DNA of 64,000 nucleotides from Xanthostigma xanthostigma (Eukaryota; Arthropoda; Insecta; Raphidioptera; Raphidiidae): positions 7,944,501 through 8,008,500 of the forward strand of contig OY754470.1 in NCBI GenBank assembly GCA_963575645.1. The letters run 5' to 3'. A program made the position numbers and the translations under genes. The notes below the pieces were generated by a model that was given only the letters and a program-made list of their open reading frames with translations, was not told the DNA's origin and ran no database searches. This document shows positions 11,207 through 23,865 of this stretch, piece by piece; positions within the stretch are counted from its first letter, which is position 1; each line of letters opens with the position of its first letter.

Positions 11207-14200
11207 TTAACATTTCTTCTTTAACCTATTTCTATTTTTCACATTTGCTACTTCATAGAAATTACTACCAATCTTCTTTCGCTTAAGCGCTCTTTCTATA
11301 GCTCTTTTTTGCTTGCTAGTCAATTTACTTTCCACATCTTGTGGCTCGGAATTATTCTTGTTCGATTTCTTTTCCAATTTATTAACTGTCTCCACATTAA
11401 AAGCACCACTAGCGGTTGAAATTTCATTTTCACGGTTCTTTTTATTTTTCACGACTGTTCTTGCTTTAATATCGGTACTCTTTTTACATATCTCGTCTGC
11501 TAATTTAGGTTCATCTTCAGTATTGTCTTCATCGTTAACTTCTGTAAATTTATCTTCAACATCACTTCTATCATCCATATCAGAATAAAAATTACTAATG
11601 TCCGAGTCACTTTCATCATCTGTATCATCCTTATTTTGTGCGGAATTATCTTCATTAACTGAAATTTTCTCTTCTGGAACTGATATTTCATTGGTAGTTA
11701 CATTACTGCTTGTTAACTCTCTGATATCACTTTCATCGTAATTTAATCGCACTAAAATCTTATTAAAATCTTGCATAACCGTAAAGCGTCTACCAATTTC
11801 TATCTTTTTCTGTATGTCTATTTTTCCCGATACTATTTCGCTTTCTTCAGTCGGTATAGTAATTTCGCATTTGTCTTCGGACTTTTGATCGGTATTAGTA
11901 TTACTTTCGACGTTCATTTCTTTCTCAATATCGGATTCGCTGTTTTTGTTAATTTCTTCGGGACAATTTTCAGTAACGTTTGAATTCTCTTGAGCTCCAG
12001 CTGTGTCCGCATCGACGTCCATTTTAGTTTCCAATCGGTTCTCAAAACCTGGTGGGCAAACGAAAAATGGAAGTTTGCCTCTCTGCCAGTCGTTTAAAAC
12101 CATTCTTGCAACAATTGACACGTCAGGTTCACCACCCTTTAGCAATTTACCAGACCGAAAAGCCAATTTTTCAAGAAATTCTTCTGCATTCGTCCATCCG
12201 TCAACATTATATGTTTTAACAAGATATTCACGTCTAACTCTTTCTAAAACAGTTGGTATGTAATCTTCGGGTGTTTGAATTAATTCGATTCTTACAACAC
12301 CTTTCAATACTTTTTCAGTATCGGTTTCGGCTGTAGGATTTACTATACCAGGACAATCGATAAGAAATATTCTTCGCATTAGTGTTATATATTGCCATAC
12401 TTTTGTCTCACCTGCTATGGGTGCAACCTTACAAACTTTTTTTGAACGCAAAGTATTAATTATCGACGACTTTCCAACATTTGGATATCCTATAAAACCT
12501 ACGCTTATTTGTTTTTTGTCAATGTGCAGTTTTCCAAACTGACGTAGAAGATTAATTAACGATCCTTTGCCAAACGGGTTTGTTAGAGAAGCATGAAACG
12601 CGACTGTCGGATATTCTTGACTTAAAATGGCTACCCAGGTTTGAGTTACCCACACCGGAACTAAATCTACTTTGTTTAGAATGAATATCAGGTGCTTATG
12701 CGGTTTCTCTGTCCTTAAAAACTTCTCTGTAAAAAAAAAAGAAACACATGAAAATACAATTAAAATAGTTGGCAAAACCAAAAGTGCACATCCCGCAAGT
12801 TTTCCACTGTATGATAAAAAAAAAAAACAATTGAAAAAATATTCTTAAAAAATTTAAAATTAAGATTTAAAAATTTAAAGGAATAAATAATTAAAAATTG
12901 AAAAAATATTTTTTTAAGTTTGAAAAAATAAAAAAAAAATAAGAACTATACATAATATAATATATAATTAATATCAAGTGGAATAAAGTGGAATAGAAAA
13001 AAAAATTAAAAATCAATTATTTTGTAAGGAATCGAACCCAAGACCTTTCCCTTGTGGATCTAACGGTATAACCATTACGCCACGAAGCTTGCTATGCATT
13101 TCGATGTTATTACGGTATAGAAGTGTAGCACTTGTTTTATGGATTTACACTGTATTTACACAGGAACTATTATATTGTTTTTTCAAACTATTAGCTGTCA
13201 AAAATAATAAAATAAAACTGTTTATAAATATTAAACTACTGAACACATTTTAGTGAATTTAAATAGGGTTCTGGTCTGATAGTAAACAAAGTGAATAAAA
13301 TATAACCCAAGGCAATCCGACCAAAATTGCGATCTGTAGAGTCGTGACGTACATACGTACGTACATACGTACAGACCAACCGACAACTGCTGTTTGTGAT
13401 TTTCAATTACAATTTTAATAGTATTTATTAACTCCAATTGATTTAAAAATGGTTCTGTTTTATAGATCAGAATCTCCTCTTTTCAAAAAGCTTCAATTTG
13501 AATGGATTTCGTGTGAAATTAACTTAGATATAACTTCTTATATGAACGAACGTCAGCTCTGATGCACAAAGCGATAATAAAGCACATACCGCTAGTTTAG
13601 CGGTATGTGCAAAAATGTAATTAAAAAAAAAATGAAATTTACCAATATGAGAGCTTCTGGTTCCCATTGGATCCCTTGCATCAAGCACTTGCAACAAGAC
13701 ATCAGAACTGTCGATAACTTTATAGAGTTCATTCCATATACGTTTCGACTGACCAGCTCCCATTACCCAGTCTCTTTGCATGTCTTTGACTCCATCATCC
13801 TCTCTAACTAGATCTCTATCATTTTCCTTATTATACAGTTCTTGCGCTTCATCTACTTTCTTCGCTAACTCATCCAAGCCTCTTACATCTAAATTAACCC
13901 GTTTTCTCTGTGTCTTTGGCCCAAAAACACTTTCATAACTCTTAGTATCGAGTAAATGAACTCGTGCATGCTTTGCCGTTTCATTTAGTAGCGTTATCGG
14001 TAATTTTGTGGATTTCATTACTACCTGGTATGGATTTTTCATCGCTGAACCTAGTTCAGTTTGAAATTTTTGTAAAGCATTCTGCGATATAACTTTAGTA
14101 TTACCGAACCATTTTTGATTCGGTTCAACTCGAGCTATGGTTCCTGATTTGTACCACCCCTAAAAAATACACGGTATTTTATTTTTTGAATAAAGTAAGT

Positions 14201-14438
14201 TTATTTTCAACTGTAATGAAATAAGAACCTGAAAGGGTGCAGGCGTTAATATTTTTCCGGTTTTATCACGCTTTGCTTTAAAATTTCGATACATCTGTAG
14301 CCTTCGAATAGTAGATTTGGTGCGAGGATTTCCTACGCCTTTTAAATCTTTTGTGGAGCGTTCAGGGTTCATCGAATGCCCTGAACGATTGAACCCCTCT
14401 TTTCGAGGGGCACCCGATGTGGATCTTACTTTTCCCAT
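11207..14438 (-). CDS. GNL2: Nucleolar GTP-binding protein 2 (GNL2/NGP1)
   Basis: GNL2 is a circularly permuted YlqF/YawG-type GTPase that acts in the nucleolus in assembly and export of the 60S ribosomal pre-subunit. Exons (minus strand): 14438-14229, 14159-13643, 12726-11207; total 2247 nt, 748 aa, in frame throughout. The N-terminus has the NGP1 signature ([30 protein letters not shown]). The permuted G motifs follow in order: G4 NKVD near residue 260, G1 GYPNVGKSS near 322-330, the APIAGETK switch, then G3 DCPG near 366. An acidic, serine-rich linker (about 490-670) and a basic tail ending [12 protein letters not shown] complete the protein. Length and domain order match the family. Intron 2 holds a tRNA-like SINE head. 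Identity is secure; exact splice sites are hand-called. Confidence 0.95.
13021..13095 (-). repeat. tRNA-Val-like SINE head or degenerate tRNA
   Basis: On the minus strand this reads as an A box (TGGCGTAATGGTTA) and a B box (GGGTTCGATTCC) about 34 nt apart, resembling tRNA-Val with CAC at the anticodon position. The acceptor stem halves do not pair and the anticodon stem is broken, so a functional tRNA is unlikely. It lies in GNL2 intron 2 and is more likely the Pol III promoter of a tRNA-derived SINE. Confidence 0.5.
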
Positions 14439-15570
14439 ACTTACAAAGATCTAAAAAAAAAGTATAAGTAAATACAAATACTTTAGATTTTTAAACAATA
14501 TTTTAAATACAATTTAATAACTTACGATGGGTTTAACTCTTGAAAAATTATGTACACAATTTGAATAGATCACTCAATTTAACAAATTGTAATAACATGT
14601 GAGAGGAACATAAAAAGTTAGGTTAGTAATTCATGAAGTGGGTATATGGAAGTGGTAAAGTGTCAAAATCAGTTTTATGGTTAGATTTGAAGAAATAAAA
14701 TACAAGGATACCTCGATACGTTAATTATTTATTTTACTTTCTCTTGACGTCCAGGTAAGTAGTAGGAAAGTATTGTTATCATTGGAAAAATCGACATCGA
14801 AATTTTGATTCTATATTACTCTGATACTATAGTATGGAAGCTCAATGTAGATACCAAAAAAAAAGGTTTAAAAAAAATTTCCCAATCTAGCGCCGAAACT
14901 AAACAAACATTCAACAAATCTTCAAATTTCATTTTTGTCATCTACTAGACTGTATACACTATCTCTAGCCATTTTTTTTTCATTTTTGCCTAAAGCCATA
15001 AATAAGAATAGTTTACTGATGAACAAAAATAGAAAATAGCGATTTTATCGAAAATAATTAACCGTTTGCGTCGTTTTATAAATTTAAATGTCATTAAATT
15101 CGCGAAAAAGACTAACAATTTTGATCGTATTTCAAAGATCGACATGTGATTACCGATCTTTAATATGCCGCCATTCATTTGTTTCGAAAAGCTCCAGAAA
15201 GGCCAAAAGGTAGTTTACTGGTAGAGTGCATCCGTCTAAGTGGTCTAGCGAACAGCACTGAACGGAGCAATATCAAAATTTAAGAATATTATTTGTTTTC
15301 AACGAAATTAAGATCTCTAATTCAAATAAAATTCTTAAATCTATATTTAAAGATGAAAGTTGAATCAGAAATTCAGCATTAATCTTTTTATTATGTATGA
15401 TAAAAATAAGATAAGGTAGGTAAAAAAAAGGTATTTTATTTTCTAAAACAAAAAACTGTTGTTTTAGGTGATATAGATTTCTCTTTATTGTACATCTTCA
15501 CTAAAATATGTAAAACAAGAATAAAAAATTGTTCGAAGGGATAATGTACACTTAATATCAATATTCTGCA

Positions 15571-15710
15571 TTAATGGTCTTTTTCTGATATAACTTTCGG
15601 CTTTAAATTTAGATTTAAGTACATGCGTCATTTGTTTACAAAACAAATGAGTCACTAAATCTAGATTTAAAGTTGAAAGTCGTATCAGAAATCAAGCATT
15701 AAAATATATT
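15571..15710. repeat. Short palindromic repeat
   Basis: The arms contain CTGATATAACTTTC and its approximate complement GAAAGTCGTATCAG, together with AAATTTAGATTTAA / CTAGATTTAAAG blocks around a CATTTGTTTACAAAACAAATG hairpin. Related single arms occur near 15345-15380 and 37000-37045. Confidence 0.5.
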
Positions 15711-16332
15711 TAAATAATATCATTGTAAATAGCTAATATTTAATTATTCAGGAAACGTAAAAAAATTGTATTCAGAACTTTTATATAAAATTTAATACAA
15801 ACTCAATCAATCAACAATCACAATGTTTATTCGAAGCAAAATGGGAAACTAAACGGAATTTTGGTTAAAGCAAATCGGTCCGTCAATATCTCAAATACGT
15901 ACTTGAATTCGTAGCTAATAGCTATCGTTCTTCTAAAGATAAAAATAAACTTTTCAAAGTCACACCATGAAAAATCTCATTGAAAGCTATTTTTATCGTT
16001 GAAAATTGTATTTCGTTCTTAAGTTCACTGACTTGAATTAAGTTTAATTGTTTTAAATCAAAATTCATGGTTATATTAATTTCGATCTGCTGGTTCTTTT
16101 TGTTGCCAAGCAATATGGCCGTCTACAGCATCATCTGAAATTAAAGAGAAATAGCCAGGAAAAAATGTGATGACAATCAGGATAGTAAAAGGTGAAACTA
16201 TCAATTTCAACTTTCAAGACCAGAAGCCTAAGTGGTTTTTAATAAAATAAAGATTTAACGCTCTAGTGCACATGTGAGTTAAAATAATTTGATCAAGTGT
16301 TCCATTTTTTATATAAAACTACCAGAGGAGAG

Positions 16333-16677
16333 TAGTGATGTATCGAAAATACGTATTCGCGAATATTCGCATATTTTTTGACCATCACATTCGCAAAATT
16401 CTTGCAAATATTAATATCAGAAAAAAAAATTTAAAAAAATGTGAAACAATATTCAATAAGACAAAAAATATTAATTCCTCGACATTTTTTGGAGAAAAGT
16501 TTTTTTCTTACTCCTTAACCTTGCAATTAGTTAATAGCCAACCTAGTACCCAGAACTATAACAAATGTATGCGGCCAATCAGCTGTCAAATTTTAACCTT
16601 GGACAAACGGCGCCAGATTTGATAACTGAATACTCGCATTCGTGAATGTCTAAAAATTGACAATCGTTACATCACTA
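16333..16677. mobile_element. hAT-type MITE, TAGTGATGTA termini
   Basis: It starts TAGTGATGTATCG and ends GTTACATCACTA; the subtermini are rich in ATTCGCG repeats. The flanking 8-mers GAGGAGAG and CCGAAGAG agree at 5 of 8 positions, consistent with a decayed duplication. It is homologous to 26364-27224 and preserves an empty site for the element nested there. Confidence 0.65.
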
Positions 16678-18349
16678 CCGAAGAGTAGCTTGCAGCAAAA
16701 AATAAATTACTCGTTTACTCACGTGCCCACTAAAGGGTTAATTAATAAGCAATTTTGAAAAGCAGATTAAATTTTACTTATTGTTAGCATAAAATGTTTT
16801 TACAGAAAGTTATATAAATTTTGATTTACGTCGCTAATTAGTAAGTTTGCGCAAGGTAATTTTTCTTTTTATTTATGCCTTATGAAATAGTCCAACGAAG
16901 AAGTTGTAAAAACTCGTGAGAAAAGTTATAAAATTTTTTGGGTTACGATGATATTCAACAGTTATGTAGTAAGAAAATTAAATTGTAAAATTTCATAAAG
17001 ATCAAGGATTGTCAAATGTCATAAAGATCAAGGTTATGCTAATAGTCATTTAGAGGTCATTCACATGTTAGGGGGGGCCATCTCAGATTTTTGACAGGAA
17101 ACAACTTTGATGTGCTAATACATTTTCGCTATAATTATTAGAGATGAGGATAAACGAAAGGTATCTGTTCGAACGATTCATTCGAAATGATAACTTTGCA
17201 TGATGTATGATGGTATAATTGAAAAATTGCTCTTTAAACGATTTTGATATTCGAAATTCATTTGAAATAATTTCTTCGCATGACGCGGCGTGTTGGTTCT
17301 ATATGTGAGAATGAATGAACCAATTAATAAATGTTTCAATACATTTGTTTTTTTTTTTTGTTGTTATCCTATTCAGACACCTCTGTTTGTTAAGTTTAAC
17401 TCTTCCCGAGAAAGTAGCGTAGTATAATAATTAATTTATTACAGGAGACTGTATAATAAAAGTAGTAATTCATAGGTATAAAAATCATTCGAATGATTTT
17501 GAATGACCTCTTCGAGATATTTTAATAATAGAATAGTTCAATTATTTTCATTCGAAATATTCCTTCAGTAAGAAACATTTTTTTAAGTGAAAAATTGCCG
17601 TGCGCTAACTCGCTGAACAATTCAAAATGATCAAATATACTAATGAAATAGTTATTATATACCACAAAGAATCAAAGTTATATATAAATTTCAATATAAA
17701 TTCATACGCAATGAAAGTCAATATTGCATTAGTATTGTTAATTAATAAATGTGTTAATTTAACACATTTACTTAAGCAAAATTGAGTTAAGCTTACATAT
17801 AAACGCTTTAACTAGTGTATAAATGTACATTACGGCGCATGTCAAGTCTGACAATAGAAAACCTAACCTAAATGCATAAACTAAAATGAGATTATTCCAA
17901 AGATTATAAAATTAAAATTAAAGAAAAATTACATATAGATATCATGAGGCAAATTAGCTGTCAGAAAGTCAAGTAACAATCCATAATGACCTTAGTCACG
18001 GACTAACATCTGGTGGATGAATCCTAACTCGGATAAACGCTCTTAAAAACTAACACACAACTATACTATTACCAAAGCTTACTCCTCTGCATTGTAGATA
18101 GATATATATATATAATATATAATCCAATAAAATATAATGTCACCCCTATTTCTGGCACTGCACTGCGATAGTTCGTAATAAACATATACTTTAATTTATA
18201 TACCAAGCATAGGAATAAAATCGCAATCGAACCATTAGGGTGCAGGATATATTTCTGCCTTTTTTTGGTGGTAAGGGCTCCTTGATTCTGATTGCTAACG
18301 CCATAGAACTTTTGATAAAGAGAGAAATACTCCATGCTAATACAGTGTG

Positions 18350-18915
18350 GTCACTTAAGTGTGCGACATATGGGAAAATTTTTAATGAAATCCACAACCA
18401 AAATACAAATATTGCCAAAAGTTGGTGCATGTCCGATAATCATTTTAGGTGCTCTTAGAATTGTTGAAACTCAAACAGCATACAGGGTGGGTAAAAAAAT
18501 ATAAAAATTTTACAAGAGTAAAGTGCCTTTATTTAAAAAAATTCAGCGAAATGTTATAAGAAAAAGTTGTTTAGAATTAAAAGTTATGCCCAAATACCAA
18601 AACATGGCCTTCTAAGAAAATTTTTTTTTTTTTTGAAAAACCAAAATTATAATTTTTTTGAAAATTAAACACACTAATAAATTATTCAAAATCAAATCAA
18701 TTTCGCATAACTTTGTTCAAATTCAGGCATATTTGTAAAATTAACTTAATATTTTAATTTTTTATGGAATCACAAACTTTATGTTTGTTGCAACGATATT
18801 AAATATGCTGTTTGAGTTTCAACAATTCTAAGAGCACCTAAAATGATTATCGGACATGCACCAACTTTTGGCAATATTTGTAATTTGGTTGTGCATTTAA
18901 TTAAAAATTTTAGGG
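18350..18915. repeat. Inverted repeat, arms of about 110-135 bp
   Basis: The left arm (18350-18485) and right arm (18805-18915) are near-identical inverted copies (for example GGTGCATGTCCGATAATCAT on the left). The left arm runs into ACAGGGTGGG, a motif found at the ends of other insect foldback MITEs. No coding is present. Confidence 0.65.
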
Positions 18916-19105
18916 AATTACTTCAAAAAAAAAAAGAGATGCAGATATATTTTCGATATGCTTTGTTGCCTTCGCTCACCTCATAGAAAACTATGGAGGG
19001 TAGAGGTAAGGAGAACCATCTTATATGGGGGTAAAACCAGGTAAAACTGAAAAAGTGTCTATCTGAAAGCGTCAAATAATAGTTCAAAAAGTGACCAGAA
19101 TGGCG

Positions 19106-22100
19106 TTAGTCTAGAAAAAGTGTTTAATATAAACTTAGCAGTTGCAGACAAAGTGAATATAATATTTAATATTTTTGGCGACTAGAGTAATTTATATATA
19201 TTGACGGTAAATAAAACATCAATCACTTACGTAGGCAAACATTATTTGTTTAGTAAATATAACCTATAGAATCATCAGAGAGAAATTGACACTCTTCCTA
19301 CAGAAGCGCCAAATTAATGTCACACTTTTCACGGACACTTTTGAAAATAAGAGATAAGTGAGAGCCAATCATATATATGGGCAAAATTACGTTATTTAAC
19401 AAAAGAATACAAAAATACATATCAGATAACTCACCATCTTCATCCTGTTCAGCTTCAACTTCTTCCAGTTGTATATCACCGCCTTTTTCCCCGTCTTTAT
19501 CATAATCACCTTCTCCATAATTGATTCCAAACGGACCCATTCTTAAACCCCCAGGCATTTGTCTCGGACCTCCTACGTTACCCAAAGTATCAATATGTTG
19601 TCTCTTATTTATGACTGGACTCTTTCCTTGTTGATCGCCAAATGCGTCATTTTGTGTATCAAATATGTTCAATGGATCATCTTGAACGTTATTTTCTTTG
19701 TGATCATCCACGACTTCAATGGCACCATTTTCATGATTTAAATTTGTATCCAATGCATTGTCCAAAACTGATGGCTCTTCTTCAGGTTGCTTTGGCCTTC
19801 TCAGAGGTTTCTGTACGCTGTCTTCATTGGCATTTTTATCCGGTTCTAAATTTAAAATCGTATTTCGATACCGATTCGACTGTGGGTCAATGTTATTTGT
19901 TGCCTGTTCCGCCGAGTTTGCGCCATTAATTACTTTCGCTTCGTCTTCAATGTTATTATAATGTACCGGGACAACTCCGACCGGAAGCTGTTTTTTCGTT
20001 TTTCTTCCCGTTACATTCGGTACGGATAAAACATTGTCATTTGAATCATTATTATCTTTGATGTTACTTTTTGGACTTATCAATGGTTGTATAGATAACA
20101 TATTATCGTTATTTTTAAAATCTACTTTTCTACCACTTTTGGTAGTTGACTTTGGTGTAAATTTGTTATTAATAGGTTGCTGTAATACTCCTTTATTATC
20201 AGATTCTTCCAAATTGTTACTTCTTTTTAGATTGGTATTTGGTGCGTCGATTTGCGGTAGGTTATTGCTATTGTCTTTTTTCGTCGATGTCGTTGAGCTT
20301 TTTCTGTCTATCAAGTTCGGATTTCCAACAACTATATTATCAGGCAACGGTGAATTTTTTGAATCAAAAATTTGATATATATCATTTTTAACCTGTACAG
20401 TTTTTGTAAAGTTACGTGTAGATTCTGGAATTGTGGATTCGAGTTTAGAGGCAGTCTTGGAAGAAACTGAATTTGGACATGTTTTCTGAAAAATATAATA
20501 CATATTTAAAAATGTTTGGAGAATCAATTAGTACATGGATAAAAATTCCTGTTAATTTATAAATGAATTGAAAATTTTTACAATGACCATTTATATATAT
20601 TTATTAGTATATAAAGTATAAACCAATTTTTTAAATACATACTGACTCAGCGCTACTAATAAACGTTTCATACTAGCCATTAATTTAGATACACAAAACA
20701 TAAACTAAAATCTTTAATACTCAAAATATTGGTGGAGGTATACAGCGTACCTTGAGCTCATCAAGCTCACGCTTCAGTTGGTTTTTCTGTTTTTGAAGAT
20801 AATTGAGATCATTTTCATATCTTGCCGTGCCGTCTTGAGCGCCTTCTGCTGCCTTTTTATAATCATCTCGCTGTGCTTGAATAGCTACAAATTGACTCTG
20901 AAAATGAAGACGTGTTTTATATTTTATCGAATACATAGTATTATGTTTCTGTCACGAAGCCATAACCAGGAGAATCATTTAAGTGTAACGGTGGACCGAT
21001 ATCTGTCTCTTGAACCAATATGGCGTCCGTTACTGGGTAACGCATACACGTTTAGGGCTTACATGTCGCACGTTGAAAACAAAAGTGACATTTGGCAAAA
21101 AATTACATTTTACAGTAGAGCACTTTTTAGTTTTAATAAAATTGTTTTGGCCCAAAAAGTTACTATTAAAATACTGCTTATAGAGATTCTTTTGTTAATA
21201 ATGAGACAATTTATTATTGTTTTAATTTATTTGTTGACCACAATGTTAAAAATAAAGTTATTAAAAAAAAGACCTTTCAACAATAATTTTTTGTTTAGTG
21301 TCATTGTTGTCATAACCTATAATCAGTAAATTGGAGACTTCAACTGCAAAAAGTGTCACTAAACAAAATGTGTCATTTTATGTATTTACTTACTTGCATA
21401 AGTTTTGTAGCAACTGTAATCAGTAAACTGTCATTTAACAAAATGTGTCACTTTTTCACTTACAGCGACGTAAGATAATATATAAGAAGGTATTCCAATC
21501 CTGCAATGCATCATGGGAAATGTGTCAAGCGGTGGCGCCACCACGAGTGTGTCAGATACACTAGCCATCCAATCCTGCAATGCATCATGGGAAATGTGTC
21601 AAGCCAGTAACTAAATTATTTTCATCCTAACTCTTGAAATAATAATAAATATTGTTTATTAATTAATTAGCGCCTAAAAAATTTTTTAGGCGCTAATTAA
21701 TTAATAAACAATATTTCCCATGATGCATTGCAGGATTGGATGGCTAGTGTATCTGACACACTCGTGGTGGCGCCACCGCTTGACACATTTCCCATGCTGC
21801 ATTGCAGGATTGGAATACCTTCTTATATATTACCTTACAGCGACGTACATACCAAACAACTGCTTTGACACAATTAAAATAGTGTTGTTATATCATACAC
21901 GACCATGGGCAATTCTTTCAAAATATAAAGTGACACTAGCTCAATCTAGCGGAAATAAGTGGATTTATGAGCAAACGGAAATTTTCGTATAGTGACACTT
22001 GCAGTAAAACATGAATCTTACAAAAGGTGAAAAGTTAACTTTTTTGTATAGTGTCACTATTGTTTTCAATGTGCGATGTGTGTAGTGTCTGTGAAATTAA

Positions 22101-22998
22101 GCAATTTTGGTTACTATGGCGAAAACAGGTGAAAATAATCGAAATTTTCCCAGGTAGTGATAACAGCACCATCTCGCGAGCGCCAAAAAACGGTCCATCT
22201 CGAAACACAGCAAGCATAAAAAGCTAGGTCTCCTGGTTAAAGACTTCGTGGTTTCTGTATATATTTTCGAAAATAATAACCTTTAAATTTTCAAAAGCTC
22301 TATCTTTTTGATTAACTGTTTGTTTCAACTGGCCTTGAAGTTCTTGCAACTTTGATTGAAGAGCATTAATTTCCGATAACTGCTGTTTCTTGACTTTACT
22401 GCATGATTGAGCATTATCATCCAATTGAGTCTACAAAAGAATTTAAACAGAAAAAATACAAAATCTATCATAATTACGATTACATCTTTATAGTCTAGAA
22501 AGTTAATAAAGCTTGGGTAACCTTGAGAAGTTTATATTGTTGCTGCAAACTGCTAAATCGTAGATTCGCTTCAATATTACTTTTGTCCCGTTTAGTTTTT
22601 TCATCTTCTGCCTCAGCTTGCAACTTTTCTTGCGTTTGTTTGTGCTTTATTTTTTCCGTTTGTAACGAATTCTCTAGTCGAGTTTTATATTCAGAGATCA
22701 CTAAAACATAGGTATAATTTAAAAATATATCAGTTCACAATAATATAAAGACTGCGGCCGGAACGGCCACCATATTGCTATTCACTATGCTATTCGATTT
22801 TTAAATAAAATAGTTACTTTGCAACTGTGTAGCTAAAGATTCTTGATGTTGATTGCATACATCGTTCGCTTTTGTAACAGTATCCAGCTGTGTCAAAGTA
22901 TTATGATAAACCGCAACTAGGGCCGTCAACACAATTAGAATACCGAAATACAACAGAAATCGGCTTCTACTGCCACGCGCTAATCGCGGAGTTGTCAT
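19106..22998 (-). CDS. GOLIM4: Golgi integral membrane protein 4-like (GOLIM4/GPP130)
   Basis: A type II Golgi membrane protein; the vertebrate protein cycles between cis-Golgi and endosomes. Exons (minus strand): 22998-22818, 22700-22522, 22430-22281, 20897-20751, 20485-19435, and a proposed 5-nt coding tip at 19110-19106 giving GAC-TAA. Total 1713 nt, 570 aa. A basic N-terminus (PRLARGSRSR) precedes one membrane anchor (about residues 14-33). The NQHQESLATQLQ ... YKTRLENSLQTEKIKHK segment closely follows GOLIM4 (QHQESLSAQLQ ... SRLEKSLQKERLEHK). Coiled coil runs to about residue 220, then an Asn/Asp-rich linker and an acidic tail (LEEVEAEQDED). Intron 3 contains a 1.3 kb transposon. The last exon is the weak point; without it translation reads into intron sequence. 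Confidence 0.85.
20953..22250. mobile_element. DNA transposon with 8-bp TSD, unassigned family 'X', copy 1
   Basis: The termini CACGAAGCCATAACCAGGAG and (inverted) CACGAAGTCTTTAACCAGGA are flanked by a perfect 8-bp duplication GTTTCTGT (20945-20952, 22251-22258). The element lies in GOLIM4 intron 3. Multiple AGTGTCACT-like subterminal motifs occur and it has no transposase. The 8-bp duplication fits hAT or P superfamilies, but the ends lack the usual hAT CAGnG/TAGnG form. A palindrome (21473-21833) is nested inside. Copy 2 is at 47806-48801. Confidence 0.8.
21473..21833. mobile_element. Nested palindromic MITE with 14-bp flanking repeat
   Basis: This is an almost perfect palindrome. The outer arms share AATATATAAGAAGGTATTCC, and the centre is GCGCCTAAAAAATTTTTTAGGCGC. 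Each arm also carries an internal direct repeat (CCAATCCTGCAATGCATCAT, twice on the left). It is flanked by the same 14 bases CTTACAGCGACGTA (21459-21472, 21834-21847). Confidence 0.75.
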
Positions 22999-23865
22999 TA
23001 CATTAAGCTTGAAATCACTTTATTTTACTATAAAATATCTGCATTCCCAATCACATGTTCATTATTTAAATTTTAATCTAATTTTAAGCTTCAAATCTAC
23101 AACAAAGCTTCTTACAAATTAAATAGCTGACATTTTTACTTAGTAAACGGTATAACGCCGTATTGTTTAGTGTTTACTAATCACTGACAGGTCCTCAGCT
23201 GAAGTCAACACTGTAGCACAGTAATTTATTTGTCTAAATGTTTTTCATATAATATAAACATTGATTATAATCAATAGAAAATATTATTATTTAAAATTTT
23301 AAGTACAAATTTCTTGTAAAATGCATTAGAATGTAACAAATAAATAAAATTTATTATGAAAATTGGATGAATAAGTATGTAATTGCTTTTCGGAATTATT
23401 TGAATAGCTTTACTTCTAACGTGTCAATACGGGTACTTTTAAAATAATCATAGAAAATTCAACGTTTATATATGATTGTCTATGAAAATAACGGAATCAA
23501 TCAAGAATTGCAAAGTAGTAAAAATTGTAATCATTAAATATTTTGTAATATAAACAGTGGTTGGATAAATACTGGAATATCAATGAGCGAAAAAGAAAAA
23601 TTATTAATGATTTTAAAATGATTAAACAACATACTTATGAACGTTGACCACGTGTTTAGTGCCACTGGTATTGTATCATTTTTGAACGAATTTGTTGGGA
23701 AACTTCAATGCTAGGTGACGGGAGGTGGTAGTGGTATTGCAAGTTACAGGTGTGTAGTATGAATAATATGGTTGCAGACAAAGAATTTGAAATAGTATGT
23801 AGTTTTGTGAAAGTGTAGTGAGAATACATTTTCAATCAAAATATGTTTGATATTTTTTATATAAA
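22999..23865. promoter_or_regulatory. Divergent promoter interval GOLIM4/CCDC50
   Basis: This 867-bp interval separates the start codons of two divergent genes and must hold both 5' UTRs and promoters. I see no clear TATA boxes and no repeat element within it. Confidence 0.5.

Larger units (their letters stand above)
14439..19105. other. Intergenic, repeat-bearing
   Basis: No gene is apparent. Recognisable contents are a small palindrome (15571-15710), a hAT MITE (16333-16677) and a long inverted repeat (18350-18915). The rest is AT-rich DNA without recognisable features. Confidence 0.6.

Noticed and set aside
16335-16622. 95-aa plus-strand frame
   Set aside because: It lies entirely within the hAT MITE at 16333-16677, whose related copy lacks this frame.
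20778-21329. 183-aa plus-strand frame
   Set aside because: It starts antisense to GOLIM4 exon 4 and runs into the left half of element X; it has no domain and is AT-driven.
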